Assembly (NCBI RefSeq): GCF_000010165.1
Contig: NC_012491.1
Span: forward strand, 3,665,501 to 3,729,500
Length of the DNA: 64,000 bases
Source: Brevibacillus brevis NBRC 100599
GTDB taxonomy: Bacteria; Bacillota; Bacilli; Brevibacillales; Brevibacillaceae
Reading direction: 5' to 3'
The position numbers and the translations under genes were made by a program. This document shows positions 46,815-54,872 of this stretch, piece by piece. The number at the start of each line of letters is the position of its first letter. Position 1 is the stretch's first letter. The notes beneath the pieces were generated by a model that was not told where the DNA came from, ran no database searches, and was given only the letters and a program-made list of their open reading frames with translations.

Positions 46815-47792
46815 TTACTTTTCACAAGCAACTCCGTCTTTGTCACGATCTAACTTCTCTCTGTACCCAGGCTCCCCTCTATAAAGAGGAGCTGCACCTG
46901 CTGCTTTTGCCTCACTACAGTTAGCATAATACACTTCCTGTACTGGTTGCTGAGGAGTTGGCTGGGGTTGGGGATTAGGCTGCGGCTTCGGTGAAGTTTG
47001 GGTAGCCACGGTGTTTTTACTGGGATCCGGTTCGTTCTTTTTTACAACATCCGAATGGTACCCATCCTCTTGGGCGTAGTTCTCAATTGACCAAATTCCA
47101 ACTCCGGCTTTTTGTGCTTGTTCTTGAATTTTACGGTACTGTTCAACATATTTCACGTTAGGTACGTACACATACGCGACGCGTGCCAACCCCTTTTCCA
47201 GTAATTGCTCTTGAACCGATTTACCATCTACATAAATGTAATAGAGAAGTCGTCCATATTTGTCAGGACCATTATTTACATCCTGTTCAAGCTCCACAGT
47301 CTTTTCAGTAAGGAGTTGCTTCGTGAAGTCACTCGCTTCTTTACCGAATGGTTGTACCCCGTATTTAGGGTGCTTCGTTTCAGGAGTATCGACTAGAAGA
47401 AAACGTACAGTCTCTTCTTTGTCGTTTATTTTTACTTTGATAGTATCTCCATCCACCACTTCCAAGACCTTTGCTTGAATCCGTTGTGTATTCTGAGTAG
47501 TATTTACATCGGTAGCCGCCGAAACTCCCTGCTGATCTGTGGTTACAGTTCGAGAGGAACTAACGGCCTCTGTTTTCGGTGAATTTACTGCTGCAGATAT
47601 TACATTGGCCGATTCAGTTGTATTACTTGGATTTGGTTTATTATTGGTATCTCTGCCAGCTATCCCAATGATTAATGCTAATATGGCCCATGTTGCCCCT
47701 ACACGCTTACCAATTTTCCCCAGCCGTTTCCAATCAACAAATACCATTATGTAAGGTACAAAAATCCATCCTAATATCTTTATAAGTTTCAA
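46815..47792 (-). CDS. membrane-anchored thermonuclease (SNase) with Excalibur domain
   Basis: 325 residues. Two hydrophobic stretches at the N terminus (about 5-20 and 32-48), a Ser/Thr/Asn linker, then a staphylococcal-nuclease domain (about 105-240: LEVVDGDTIKVKI, catalytic Arg in VRFLLVDTPE, Glu in FGKEASDF, Arg in YGRLLYY). A Pro/Gln repeat spacer (about 275-290) and a C-terminal Excalibur calcium-binding domain (YYANCSEAKAAGAAPLYRG, DRDKDGVACE) follow. The active site and both cysteines are intact. It is likely outside the cell and held at the membrane; it would degrade DNA or RNA. Confidence 0.92.
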   Translation of the reverse strand: MKLIKILGWIFVPYIMVFVDWKRLGKIGKRVGATWAILALIIGIAGRDTNNKPNPSNTTESANVISAAVNSPKTEAVSSSRTVTTDQQGVSAATDVNTTQNTQRIQAKVLEVVDGDTIKVKINDKEETVRFLLVDTPETKHPKYGVQPFGKEASDFTKQLLTEKTVELEQDVNNGPDKYGRLLYYIYVDGKSVQEQLLEKGLARVAYVYVPNVKYVEQYRKIQEQAQKAGVGIWSIENYAQEDGYHSDVVKKNEPDPSKNTVATQTSPKPQPNPQPQPTPQQPVQEVYYANCSEAKAAGAAPLYRGEPGYREKLDRDKDGVACEK

Positions 47793-47826
47793 AATAAGTC
47801 CCCCTAATATCCCGACGTATTAGATT

Positions 47827-48543
47827 TTACCGAGCTGCTTTAATATTTCTGCATTTCGGATATCCTTTACAGCCATAGAATTCACCTTTTGCCCCTTTTC
47901 TCAAGACCATCTGGCTACGACACTTGTCGCAGATATGTGTTTTCGATTGGAATTGTGCGATCACCTTTTTAGGGTCTGGTTTTGCTGTAGGGTTCATCAG
48001 GAGAATCATTTCAATGAGTGCTTCGCGATTGATCAATTTTACCCCGTTAGAGGCAGCCAGCTTATAAGCAGCATCTGTGAAGTCTCTATTAGTTACTACC
48101 CACGAACCCAATGCACCATAATGTTTCATTGCCCCAACGACTTGCTGAATTGCTTCGATCCCAACGTTTTTAGAGTAGCGCTTAGCTTGGACAACTGTTT
48201 TAGTGCCATTCTTTTGCAATATCAAATCAGCTCCGAAGTCTCCTGAAGCACGTGTTACTTCTACTTTATACCCTTGCGAACGAAAAAGCAGTCCAAGGTA
48301 TTGTTCGAATTGTAGGCCATCCATTTTGTCTATTTCGCGTATTCCTGATTTCCTTAATCGCTCTTCTCTTTTTGCGCTCTGAGCAATAGAAATCCAAAGA
48401 GCAGCACCCATTACAGCAGCAAAAGCAATTCCACCGATGATAAATGAATTTGTATAGTAATACGCCCCGCCAAATGCAAATAAAGAAAGCAGTCCGACCA
48501 ACTGGCTTATCGGGTCATCTCCCTTTTTCCTTCTTCGTGCCAA
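47827..48543 (-). CDS. membrane-anchored Mrr-like restriction endonuclease with zinc ribbon
   Basis: 238 residues: basic N terminus, two membrane segments (about 12-55), an Mrr-type PD-(D/E)xK domain (about 78-180: FEQYLGLLFRSQGYKVEVTRASG, catalytic D in GADLI, QAK in TVVQAKRYS) and a topoisomerase-type zinc ribbon (CDKCRSQMVLRKG, GCKGYPKC). This class of membrane-bound endonuclease is frequent in Firmicutes; target and role are not known. It lies 35 nt upstream of the secreted nuclease gene on the same strand. Confidence 0.9.
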   Translation of the reverse strand: MARRRKKGDDPISQLVGLLSLFAFGGAYYYTNSFIIGGIAFAAVMGAALWISIAQSAKREERLRKSGIREIDKMDGLQFEQYLGLLFRSQGYKVEVTRASGDFGADLILQKNGTKTVVQAKRYSKNVGIEAIQQVVGAMKHYGALGSWVVTNRDFTDAAYKLAASNGVKLINREALIEMILLMNPTAKPDPKKVIAQFQSKTHICDKCRSQMVLRKGAKGEFYGCKGYPKCRNIKAAR

Positions 48544-48637
48544 AAGTACAGTCCCCTTTCAAAAATAGTTCTTTCAGCATACTTAATTCCCTATTTTCTA
48601 ACAAACGAAACAATTATACACAAATATACAAAATAAC

Positions 48638-48670
48638 AAAAACCCACCCTTATTTTTGAATGGGTGGGGA
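48638..48670 (-). terminator. terminator of the SOS-controlled operon
   Basis: Stem CCCACCC / GGGTGGG followed on the minus strand by TTTTTGTT. It lies downstream of the three small genes 48700-49513. Confidence 0.85.
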
Positions 48671-48699
48671 GGTTCGCTGTTGTAATCCTTCGCTATTTA

Positions 48700-49071
48700 C
48701 TATGCACGCCCATTCGCTTGCTGCTTGGCGTCGTATAAATAATTGTTAAGGCGAACTTGGCATTCAGCTTTTAAATGCGACACGTTATAGAGACATTCTT
48801 CTTGTCGGCCACGGACAGTCACAACTACAGAGTATAGAAAACTATCAGTTGTCCTTTGGATATGAATTTTCCCACCCATCCTCCCAAACTGACTTCGATA
48901 TTCGTGGTGTTTCCTCTCCGCCCACATTGATATGGTATCCAACATGGGACGATATGACATTTTGAACTGGTCTTGATTAAAGCTTTCGGCATCGAGTGCG
49001 ATAGCCTTAAACAGCATGCCATACAAGATCGTTTCATGAAGTATATCTCGCCATTGGTCAGGGTGAATCAT
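48700..49071 (-). CDS. uncharacterised phage-type protein, third gene of SOS operon
   Basis: 123 residues, soluble, with no family I recognise. It opens with MIHPDQWRDILHETI and contains several His, Arg and Tyr clusters (RKHHEYRSQFGRM). It starts 3 nt after the YolD-like gene and ends 30 nt before a terminator. Being under a LexA site, it is probably produced after DNA damage. Confidence 0.75.
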   Translation of the reverse strand: MIHPDQWRDILHETILYGMLFKAIALDAESFNQDQFKMSYRPMLDTISMWAERKHHEYRSQFGRMGGKIHIQRTTDSFLYSVVVTVRGRQEECLYNVSHLKAECQVRLNNYLYDAKQQANGRA

Positions 49072-49074
49072 TGT

Positions 49075-49347
49075 CTAATACACCCGCTCAACCTGCAGCA
49101 TTTTTTCAATGGGCACCCACCATACACCATCAACGCGAACGAGCTTGATTTTGTTCTCAATTCGGTCGATGTCTTTAACCACGCCCCATTCCCTACGGAT
49201 ACAGTCCTCGTGCCAACTGACGTTGACCGCATAGTCTTTACGTACGGAGTCGTAAATAATGACATTCATTTCAGCCAAGGCTTCTGAATCAACCGGTGTT
49301 AAATGAGTCATAACTTCCTCATAGTGATGTTCATACAGTAGGGTCAT
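49075..49347 (-). CDS. YolD-like protein
   Basis: 90 residues from ATG 49347 (GGAGG 9 nt upstream). The C-terminal half, GVVKDIDRIENKIKLVRVDG then WWVPIEKMLQVE, matches the YolD-like family. YolD genes usually lie beside UvrX-type Y-family DNA polymerases in SOS operons; no polymerase is adjacent here. The gene overlaps its upstream neighbour by 17 nt. Confidence 0.85.
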   Translation of the reverse strand: MTLLYEHHYEEVMTHLTPVDSEALAEMNVIIYDSVRKDYAVNVSWHEDCIRREWGVVKDIDRIENKIKLVRVDGVWWVPIEKMLQVERVY

Positions 49348-49513
49348 TCGAAGTCTCCTCCACCAATCCAGCATCTATCAAATCTCGGAGAATGTCAGGG
49401 GCGCATCCAGGACTTGCCCCAGTACGGATTTTGCGTATTGCTTTTAGGTGTTTTTGGGTTAAAACGGGTATTGCTTGGAGTTGGCCATCAATCACTGCTT
49501 GGATTGTCTCCAT
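49331..49513 (-). CDS. small first gene of the SOS operon
   Basis: 60 residues from ATG 49513. Earlier in-frame ATG codons at 49549 and 49537 fall in the -10 and the LexA site, so they cannot be used by this promoter. No family recognised; the sequence is helical and mildly basic (TQKHLKAIRKIRTG), then acidic at the end. It overlaps the YolD-like gene by 17 nt. Confidence 0.65.
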   Translation of the reverse strand: METIQAVIDGQLQAIPVLTQKHLKAIRKIRTGASPGCAPDILRDLIDAGLVEETSNDPTV

Positions 49514-49530
49514 GTTAATCACCCTTTTCA

Positions 49531-49577
49531 CGAACATTTGTTCTTGCATTATATGAGGGCTTACGTTCTGTAATCAA
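49531..49577 (-). promoter_or_regulatory. sigma-A promoter with LexA (DinR) box
   Basis: Minus strand: TTGATT (49572-49577), 18 nt, TATAAT (49548-49553), then GAACAAATGTTC inside 49531-49544. The last fits the Gram-positive LexA consensus GAAC-N4-GTTC and covers the start of transcription, the usual place for repression. The first coding ATG is 17 nt further down. Confidence 0.85.
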
Positions 49578-49749
49578 GATAAAAATGTTCCAGCGCTCCA
49601 TATTATTTACATTTCGTTAGTATTCGTTCCCGAAGTGAAACGAAGCGTGGAGGGAAAGACAAAACGGGTATTTAGTAGTTGGAAAGGTTGGACGTTTAGT
49701 GCGCTGGGAAGTCCCTGACGAATAAAAACACCCCTTCCTCTTTGAATAC

Positions 49750-49783
49750 AAAAAAGCTCCCCCGAGTCGAGGAGCTTTTTTTG
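49750..49783 (-). terminator. terminator of the secreted-protein gene
   Basis: Stem AAGCTCC / GGAGCTT with loop TCGACTCGGG, followed on the minus strand by TTTTTTGT. It lies just past the stop of the 49793 gene. The opposite strand also has a T-run after the stem. Confidence 0.8.
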
Positions 49784-49792
49784 TATTTGTTT

Positions 49793-50485
49793 TTATACTT
49801 TATAACGGAGACCTATATCAACGGGTTTGCGTGCGTAAAATTCCCACTCTTGACTACCGGTGATTGAAACCTCAAAACCTGCTGCAGTTAGTGCTGATAC
49901 GCTGAAAGCCCCCGTTGCACTTGCGGCGCTAGTGCTCTTATACGTAATTGTTGCACTTCCGCTGATTTCAACTTCTTGAGTTGGAAATTTATCAGAAGTT
50001 GAAATTGCCACTATATCTTTATCCTCTAACGTAGCAGAGTTAGAATTAGTAATCTTCATAGTTTTACTTTCAATAGAATTGATTTGTCTAAAAGAACTAT
50101 TAGTGTAGATTTTCAACTTCGCGGCCAGTTCTGTAGTTACTGGGCCATCTTTTTTATTATTTTTCACAGTCACTGTAGTGTAATTTCCACTGGCAGCATT
50201 AATACCTTTCCCTTGCACAGATTTAACAGATTCGATTGTCTCCGAATATGTCTCCGTTGTTTCACCAGTTTTTCTGTCAATTAATTTAACTGTTGCGGTA
50301 TCTCCGGTTTCAGTACGAACCATTTCTAGATTAGGCTTCAGTTGAATCTCAACAGAAGTTAACTTCAATTGTACTTCTTGTACACTTTTTGCTGCATGAG
50401 CAGTATTAGATAGTCCAGAAGCAGATAAAACTAACGCTCCGCAAAGCAAACTTGCAAAAAGCGACTTAAAATTAAAAAGTTTCAC
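49793..50485 (-). CDS. secreted protein of unknown function
   Basis: 230 residues from GTG 50485 (GGAGGG 8 nt upstream). Signal peptide about 1-31 ending AHA, predicted cleavage before AKSVQEV. The mature part is Thr/Ser/Lys-rich and looks all-beta, with no motif known to me. No cysteine is in the mature part. It may be a cell-surface or toxin-like protein carried by the prophage; this is inference. Confidence 0.75.
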   Translation of the reverse strand: MKLFNFKSLFASLLCGALVLSASGLSNTAHAAKSVQEVQLKLTSVEIQLKPNLEMVRTETGDTATVKLIDRKTGETTETYSETIESVKSVQGKGINAASGNYTTVTVKNNKKDGPVTTELAAKLKIYTNSSFRQINSIESKTMKITNSNSATLEDKDIVAISTSDKFPTQEVEISGSATITYKSTSAASATGAFSVSALTAAGFEVSITGSQEWEFYARKPVDIGLRYKV

Positions 50486-50505
50486 AAGTAACACCCTCCC
50501 ATTAT

Positions 50506-50533
50506 TTTACATTTTACATTCGTATGGTATAAT
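50506..50533 (+). promoter_or_regulatory. plus-strand promoter for the 73-residue gene
   Basis: TTTACA (50506-50511), 16 nt, TATAAT (50528-50533) with an extended TGG just before it. A minus-strand TTGACG near 50557 with TATACC at about 50532 may serve the secreted-protein gene, so the two promoters overlap. Confidence 0.65.
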
Positions 50534-50606
50534 ATGGAAGAAGGTTACGTCAATACGAAGTATTTAAAATTTACTATAAAAGCAAAAAAAGGATGATGAT
50601 TTCATT

Positions 50607-50828
50607 ATGCAAAAGCCTGATTTTACAGAACTACACCAATATTTCAATGATTTTTCGGCAAGTATTCGAGAGGCAGGCAACAAAACAAGTAGTTCTTTAC
50701 TCGAAGTTAAAGGAGAAATTGCTTCTCTTAATGCAAATCTAGCTACAACAAATTACCTGCTCATGGGATTATTAATTTTAAATGTTGTTTTACTTTTTGT
50801 TGTCTTCTTTAAAAAAAGTAAACAATAG
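50607..50828 (+). CDS. small tail-anchored membrane protein
   Basis: 73 residues: a helical soluble part (about 1-48, heptad-like from 32) and a single membrane helix (about 50-68) ending in KKSKQ. This is the plan of XhlA-type lysis proteins and other small phage membrane proteins, but I cannot assign it. Preceded by AAAGGA and a strong promoter on the plus strand, against the direction of the phage late genes. Confidence 0.6.
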   Translation: MQKPDFTELHQYFNDFSASIREAGNKTSSSLLEVKGEIASLNANLATTNYLLMGLLILNVVLLFVVFFKKSKQ

Positions 50829-50965
50829 AATTGATGGATAACACCCCCAAAGGAGGGATTACCTTTCAAACTCCAAAGAAAAGTCTCTCTCATTCCAACG
50901 TTTAATATGACCGAATGGTAAAATATAGAATGTCTAAACAAGTAATCATGAAAGGAGGAATGTCC

Positions 50966-51070
50966 GTGAGTACAGTCCCATGCGCAGGATGCGGTCGCCA
51001 GTTTGAATACTTGGTTGACTTGGGCTTTTGTGAAGAATGTTTCAAAGAACAACTCAACAAAGAGGAATAA
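50966..51070 (+). CDS. 34-residue zinc-ribbon micro-protein
   Basis: Read directly from the plus strand: start GTG 50966 with AGGAGG 7 nt upstream. The product has two CxxC pairs, CAGC and CEEC, separated by 15 residues, a likely zinc knuckle, and an acidic-basic tail. An in-frame ATG at 50930 would give 46 residues. Similar tiny CxxC-CxxC proteins are common in Bacillus phages. The role is unknown. Confidence 0.65.
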   Translation: MSTVPCAGCGRQFEYLVDLGFCEECFKEQLNKEE

Positions 51071-51074
51071 AAAT

Positions 51075-51107
51075 TAAAAAGCCCTCCCCGGATATTTCGA
51101 AGGAGGG
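51075..51107 (-). terminator. terminator at the end of the lysis cassette
   Basis: Stem AGCCCTCC / GGAGGGCT followed on the minus strand by TTTTTAATTTTT. It lies 10 nt past the stop of the 45-residue membrane protein. Confidence 0.85.
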
Positions 51108-51116
51108 CTGCACTCG

Positions 51117-51254
51117 TTAAAATAAGCTTTCAATGGCTTTCAGTATCTGCTGCTGTGCTTCTTCGCCGATCCCTGCATATGTTCCCGCGATCGCCAGCGT
51201 CCCAGCCAGAATAAGCAACATAGATTTCTTGTGCTTTTTCAGAAAGTCTTTCAT
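51117..51254 (-). CDS. 45-residue membrane protein of the lysis cassette
   Basis: Translated from the minus strand at ATG 51254 (GGAGGAG 9 nt upstream). A basic N terminus (MKDFLKKHKKS), one membrane helix (about 12-29), and a short helical tail (EEAQQQILKAIESLF). It begins 4 nt after the amidase gene, so it belongs to the lysis cassette. It could be a second holin or a regulator of lysis; unproven. Confidence 0.7.
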   Translation of the reverse strand: MKDFLKKHKKSMLLILAGTLAIAGTYAGIGEEAQQQILKAIESLF

Positions 51255-51258
51255 GATT

Positions 51259-52071
51259 CTACACTCCTCCTCTCAGTCCCACCGTATTATTACTTCCATC
51301 CCACTCAACCTGTAGACAAAAGGCGGCAGCCAACTCACGAGCAGGAGCATAAGCTGATCCATCAATCACCCTTTCATTCAGATCCATCCCGTTCACGCGA
51401 ACGTCCTTCGTCTGTTCAATCCACTCCACTTTTCCACCAGCGGCATTGGCAACCGCACGGACTGGTAGCATAGAAACGCCTTCCTGCAAAAAGCCCGTTG
51501 CTGCGAGTAAAGTACCATTCAGATTGATAGCAACCGGAATCTGCTTAGGCTTATCCACTTTCCCCACAGCTTTTTGCAAAAATTGTGAGTAATTTGTGCG
51601 GAACGTTCCCATCGGAAATGCAGGACAGTTTTTCCAAGCGTAGCCGGGGTACTCCTGGTGACCAAGCACCTGCTTCATTGTTGGAATCTGTACCTGCAAG
51701 TGCTGGATTAGGCGATTGGCGGCATCAAGTTGCTCAGGCGTCGGTTTCTGTGTCCGGAAGTCTCCGACAAGGCAAATGCCTAGCGCATGACGGTTACTGT
51801 TGCCAACATGGTAGGAAATTGCCTCTGGATCGTTGCACCAATAAATCACCCCATCCTTTTGAATCACAAAATGATAGGCAATGCCCGGCCAGCCGTTTGT
51901 GTTGACGTGATAGCGTGCGAACGCCTCTGGCGATCCGCTTTTTGTAGCTGAATGATGCATAGCTGCCGATCGGATGTCAGTCAGCTTACGTAGTCCATAC
52001 CTTAATGTTTTGTGGCGTGGCAAAGAGGCGCGAACGTCAATCACACGCGCGCCTGGTATTGTCATATTCAT
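51259..52071 (-). CDS. phage endolysin, N-acetylmuramoyl-L-alanine amidase
   Basis: 270 residues from ATG 52071 (AAAGGAG upstream). Amidase_2 domain (about 20-150) with zinc ligands in MHHSATKSG, VLGHQEYPGY and NCPAFPMG. The C-terminal half (about 165-268) is a stalk-type, copper-amine-oxidase-N-like domain (SMLPVRAVANAAGGKVEW and SAYAPARELAAAFCL), likely for wall binding. It cleaves the sugar-peptide bond of peptidoglycan at lysis. It follows the holin gene by 2 nt. Confidence 0.95.
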   Translation of the reverse strand: MNMTIPGARVIDVRASLPRHKTLRYGLRKLTDIRSAAMHHSATKSGSPEAFARYHVNTNGWPGIAYHFVIQKDGVIYWCNDPEAISYHVGNSNRHALGICLVGDFRTQKPTPEQLDAANRLIQHLQVQIPTMKQVLGHQEYPGYAWKNCPAFPMGTFRTNYSQFLQKAVGKVDKPKQIPVAINLNGTLLAATGFLQEGVSMLPVRAVANAAGGKVEWIEQTKDVRVNGMDLNERVIDGSAYAPARELAAAFCLQVEWDGSNNTVGLRGGV

Positions 52072-52073
52072 TT

Positions 52074-52532
52074 TTATATTTGCTCCTTTCGTGCAGCACG
52101 CTCTGTCTTGGCTTTGATCTCCGAACCGACCAAATTTACGACCGACTTCGGTACAGGCCAACCTGCTCGGTGTGCATTCGCTGTGAGGCTATTCCATGTG
52201 TGATAGAGTAGACCGAATGTGACTCCATAAAACAGAAATCCGGGCGTGCCCATCACCCGATCCAGCAAATTTGCTACGGCAGGCAGTGCAAAAAGAAATA
52301 GCGACCGTGGGATTCGGGATAGGCCATAATCAGACGAGTAGGTATGGTCCTTTTTCGCCGCGGAAATACCGGTTATCCAATCGAGTGAAATCATAAGAAA
52401 AAGCACGATTAAAATATCGAACCGACCCGTTCCATAGAGGTACTGAAATATCGGGGTAAGAAACACTCCCACGGTTGCTGCTATCCCGTTTGCTGGCGTC
52501 ACTACATTCTCTAAACTCTGTAAAAACTTCAT
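52074..52532 (-). CDS. phage holin
   Basis: 152 residues from ATG 52532 (AGGAGG upstream). Membrane segments at about 13-35, 40-57, 75-90 and 95-112, with the phage-lysis-holin pattern DWITGISAAKKDHTYSSDYGL, then a basic tail. It makes pores that release the amidase. Position between tail genes and amidase is standard. Confidence 0.9.
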   Translation of the reverse strand: MKFLQSLENVVTPANGIAATVGVFLTPIFQYLYGTGRFDILIVLFLMISLDWITGISAAKKDHTYSSDYGLSRIPRSLFLFALPAVANLLDRVMGTPGFLFYGVTFGLLYHTWNSLTANAHRAGWPVPKSVVNLVGSEIKAKTERAARKEQI

Positions 52533-52563
52533 TAGCTCATCTTCCTCCTCACCCCCTTGGGGC

Positions 52564-52592
52564 AATAAAAATAGCACCCAAACGCTGGGTGC
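52564..52592 (-). terminator. terminator between the tail operon and the lysis genes
   Basis: Stem GCACCCA (52574-52580) / TGGGTGC (52586-52592), loop of 5 nt, followed on the minus strand by ATTTTTATT. Lysis genes then need read-through or their own promoter. Confidence 0.8.
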
Positions 52593-52651
52593 CTTCTTCC
52601 TATTCCACTTTTCTGCTATACCATCATCTTTCTGTCGTAACGTTTGACCGA

Positions 52652-52801
52652 TTATGCTTCTTTGCTACCTTCCGTAACCATTAAAATTTCGTTCCGTTCC
52701 TCTCGTGTGAGGATGCCTTTTTGATAGGCCGCTTCTATATCCGAAGCAGGCCGAAGCTTCCGGTCAAAAAGGTATTTCCATATATAGTGATTGAAACTCA
52801 T
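52652..52801 (-). CDS. XkdX-like small phage protein
   Basis: 49 residues read from the minus strand at ATG 52801. It has the XkdX-like pattern: short aromatic N terminus, then YQKGILTREERNEIL. The start overlaps the upstream gene's stop (ATGA). The function of XkdX is unknown. Confidence 0.75.
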   Translation of the reverse strand: MSFNHYIWKYLFDRKLRPASDIEAAYQKGILTREERNEILMVTEGSKEA

Positions 52802-53031
52802 TCTGGAGCACCCCCTATTTGAATTTGGGATATGGCAAGTGCCAACTGATCGGTCAGTGCTTGTTGTTCAGCAAGCCTCATTTGTGTATCTGTTAGAGCC
52901 AGCAATAGTAGTTCTTCTTGAGTAAGAGTTGGTGGTGTGCTGGCATTTTGGTCCAGCTCGGCAATCTCTTCTTTTGTCATGTCTAATTCTACTGTTTCAC
53001 CAGTATCGCAGTCGAATGTGACCTTTTTCAT
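52798..53031 (-). CDS. small phage tail-region protein (XkdW position)
   Basis: 77 residues, acidic; a beta-type N terminus (KKVTFDCDTGETVELDM) followed by a Leu-rich helix with repeated Leu/Gln. It occupies the place of xkdW in PBSX, just before xkdX. Function unknown. Confidence 0.7.
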   Translation of the reverse strand: MKKVTFDCDTGETVELDMTKEEIAELDQNASTPPTLTQEELLLLALTDTQMRLAEQQALTDQLALAISQIQIGGAPE

Positions 53032-53043
53032 GCAGACTCCCTC

Positions 53044-53733
53044 CTATTTAATACCATATAGTACAACTCGCGAATCCGCAGTAAATCCTCCACTTGTAGA
53101 AAACGTAATGGCCGTGACAGCATCAGTCTTATCGAAGGTTCCTCCAGTAAAGGATGAGCTTCCGGCTACAGCCTTTTGACGTTTCGAAATCTGAGACACT
53201 TGGACACTCTTTGCTATGTTTGTATTTGCGTAATCAAATACGAGTAATTCTCCTGTCGAGTAAAATCCAGCATCTGCGTTGGCAGCCGGGATCCTCGCAA
53301 AGGCAAACGAATTTTGAGGAGTCGTCGTGTTATACGCCCAATAATCACGGGATGTAACTCCATTAAATTGGATAGTAAAATACGAATCAACTTCGTTGGC
53401 CACACTTCGCGCAACGATATAAGCCTTCAGATGACAGTACGTTTGTGGGATGTTCGCAATAGTCGTTTGACCTAACATTTGGACATCAGCGATTTTTACT
53501 ATGTCGGCCGATCCTTCTATAAGTTCAATTACCTCAGGCGACAGCTTCTCTTTTGTTACAGAGCCGTCTGGGTGGTCTAATGTATCTGCGAAACGATGTT
53601 TGTTCAACCCTGTATTAATGCTATCAAAAGCAGAATCTATCGCATCAAAGCTCCTATTAATTTTAGCAGCTCCCGATGACAAGCTATCTGGGAGATTCGG
53701 ATCCGTCGATATTCGTGCATTTGTTACTGACAT
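53044..53733 (-). CDS. phage tail-tip/fibre-region protein
   Basis: 229 residues from ATG 53733 (AAGGACGG 8 nt upstream). The N-terminal 90 residues are helical and carry a phage-fibre-type HRFADTLDHPDGSVTKEKL motif. The rest is beta-rich. It is probably a receptor-binding or fibre component; the last long gene of the tail operon. Confidence 0.7.
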   Translation of the reverse strand: MSVTNARISTDPNLPDSLSSGAAKINRSFDAIDSAFDSINTGLNKHRFADTLDHPDGSVTKEKLSPEVIELIEGSADIVKIADVQMLGQTTIANIPQTYCHLKAYIVARSVANEVDSYFTIQFNGVTSRDYWAYNTTTPQNSFAFARIPAANADAGFYSTGELLVFDYANTNIAKSVQVSQISKRQKAVAGSSSFTGGTFDKTDAVTAITFSTSGGFTADSRVVLYGIK

Positions 53734-53747
53734 CTGAATCACCGTCC

Positions 53748-54872
53748 TTATGAGGTATGCACCATTAGAGCCCGCGACTTCGGCGTCAATGTTGCTACGG
53801 TTGTACTCTGTTTAATCCTGATACGTAGCTTTGTAGAAGTAGCTACCGTCCGCTCGAACTTCAATCGGGTAAACTCTTCATCGATTGGTGTTTGTTCGGT
53901 TGCTGATCCCATAGTTGCCCACGATTTACCACCATCGAGGGAATATTCAACAGTTTGTGATGTACCACTTGGTGTGCTCAGCTCTACATAAACAGTGACT
54001 TTCGTAAATGGCGCTGTTACTGAAATTTCACGACTCAAATAGATACCATTCTTTTTATACGCCATCGGAATAAGACTCACACTTGACTGGACCACTGGTG
54101 ACGACCCGGTTGTCTTAAATAGAGCCCGGACATGTACTTTGTTTGTCGGCTGCGTTAACCAGGTCACATCTAGATCATCTAGTGCATACCAATTTCGCTC
54201 ATCTATGGAATACTGCCATAACAATGCAGCATTTCGTGGTATAAGTTGGCTTGCAGAAAGGACAAGTTGAGTGACTTGATTGGCAGAAACAGGATTGAAT
54301 TGGAGTTTTGCGTCACTCGTAAATTTGGCTCCGTAAAGCTTAAACTTCAAATCGGAGTCCTGGTGTGCTGTCCATGCCGACCCGTTGGAGCTCGAAAACA
54401 GGACACCAACGTCGTAAGGCTGGCGTGAAACGACTTTCTTAGACATCAGGTCCTTCTCACTCATTCGGGCTACATACGCTCTATACTGGCTTGAAGGTGT
54501 TAGAAGTACGATTGCATACTCAGTGTTGGCTTGGATCAGTACGGGTTCCGGGAATCTTACCCTCGTTGCTTTGCTGCCGTCGTTTGAAATATTCACTTGG
54601 GACTGGTTGATTGCCACAGAGGATAAGATTGTCATGGACGGATAGCCGTTTGCTACTGTACGGAGCTGTACCGTTAAGTCCGCTACCGGGTCTTTTGTTC
54701 CGAAGTAAAGCTCAACTGAAGTGACAAACCGTTCTTCCGTGAGCATAAAAGTTTGGGCAAGTGGGTCAGTTAGCCTCCAGGATGGGATCTGCCAGAACGT
54801 CTGCTCCACCACCTGCTTCCGACCAATCGCTGTATAAGAGGCTTTCGCTTCATTTTGTTTCGTGGCCATCAT
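53748..54872 (-). CDS. phage tail/baseplate-associated protein
   Basis: 374 residues, beta-rich. The N-terminal part has PLAQTFMLTEERFVTSVELYFG, a pattern of fibre-like proteins that follow DUF4815 proteins in phages; the C-terminal half carries lectin-like beta segments (YYSLDGGKSWATMG-type). It overlaps its upstream neighbour's stop (TAATG). Likely part of the adsorption apparatus. Confidence 0.75.
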   Translation of the reverse strand: MMATKQNEAKASYTAIGRKQVVEQTFWQIPSWRLTDPLAQTFMLTEERFVTSVELYFGTKDPVADLTVQLRTVANGYPSMTILSSVAINQSQVNISNDGSKATRVRFPEPVLIQANTEYAIVLLTPSSQYRAYVARMSEKDLMSKKVVSRQPYDVGVLFSSSNGSAWTAHQDSDLKFKLYGAKFTSDAKLQFNPVSANQVTQLVLSASQLIPRNAALLWQYSIDERNWYALDDLDVTWLTQPTNKVHVRALFKTTGSSPVVQSSVSLIPMAYKKNGIYLSREISVTAPFTKVTVYVELSTPSGTSQTVEYSLDGGKSWATMGSATEQTPIDEEFTRLKFERTVATSTKLRIRIKQSTTVATLTPKSRALMVHTS

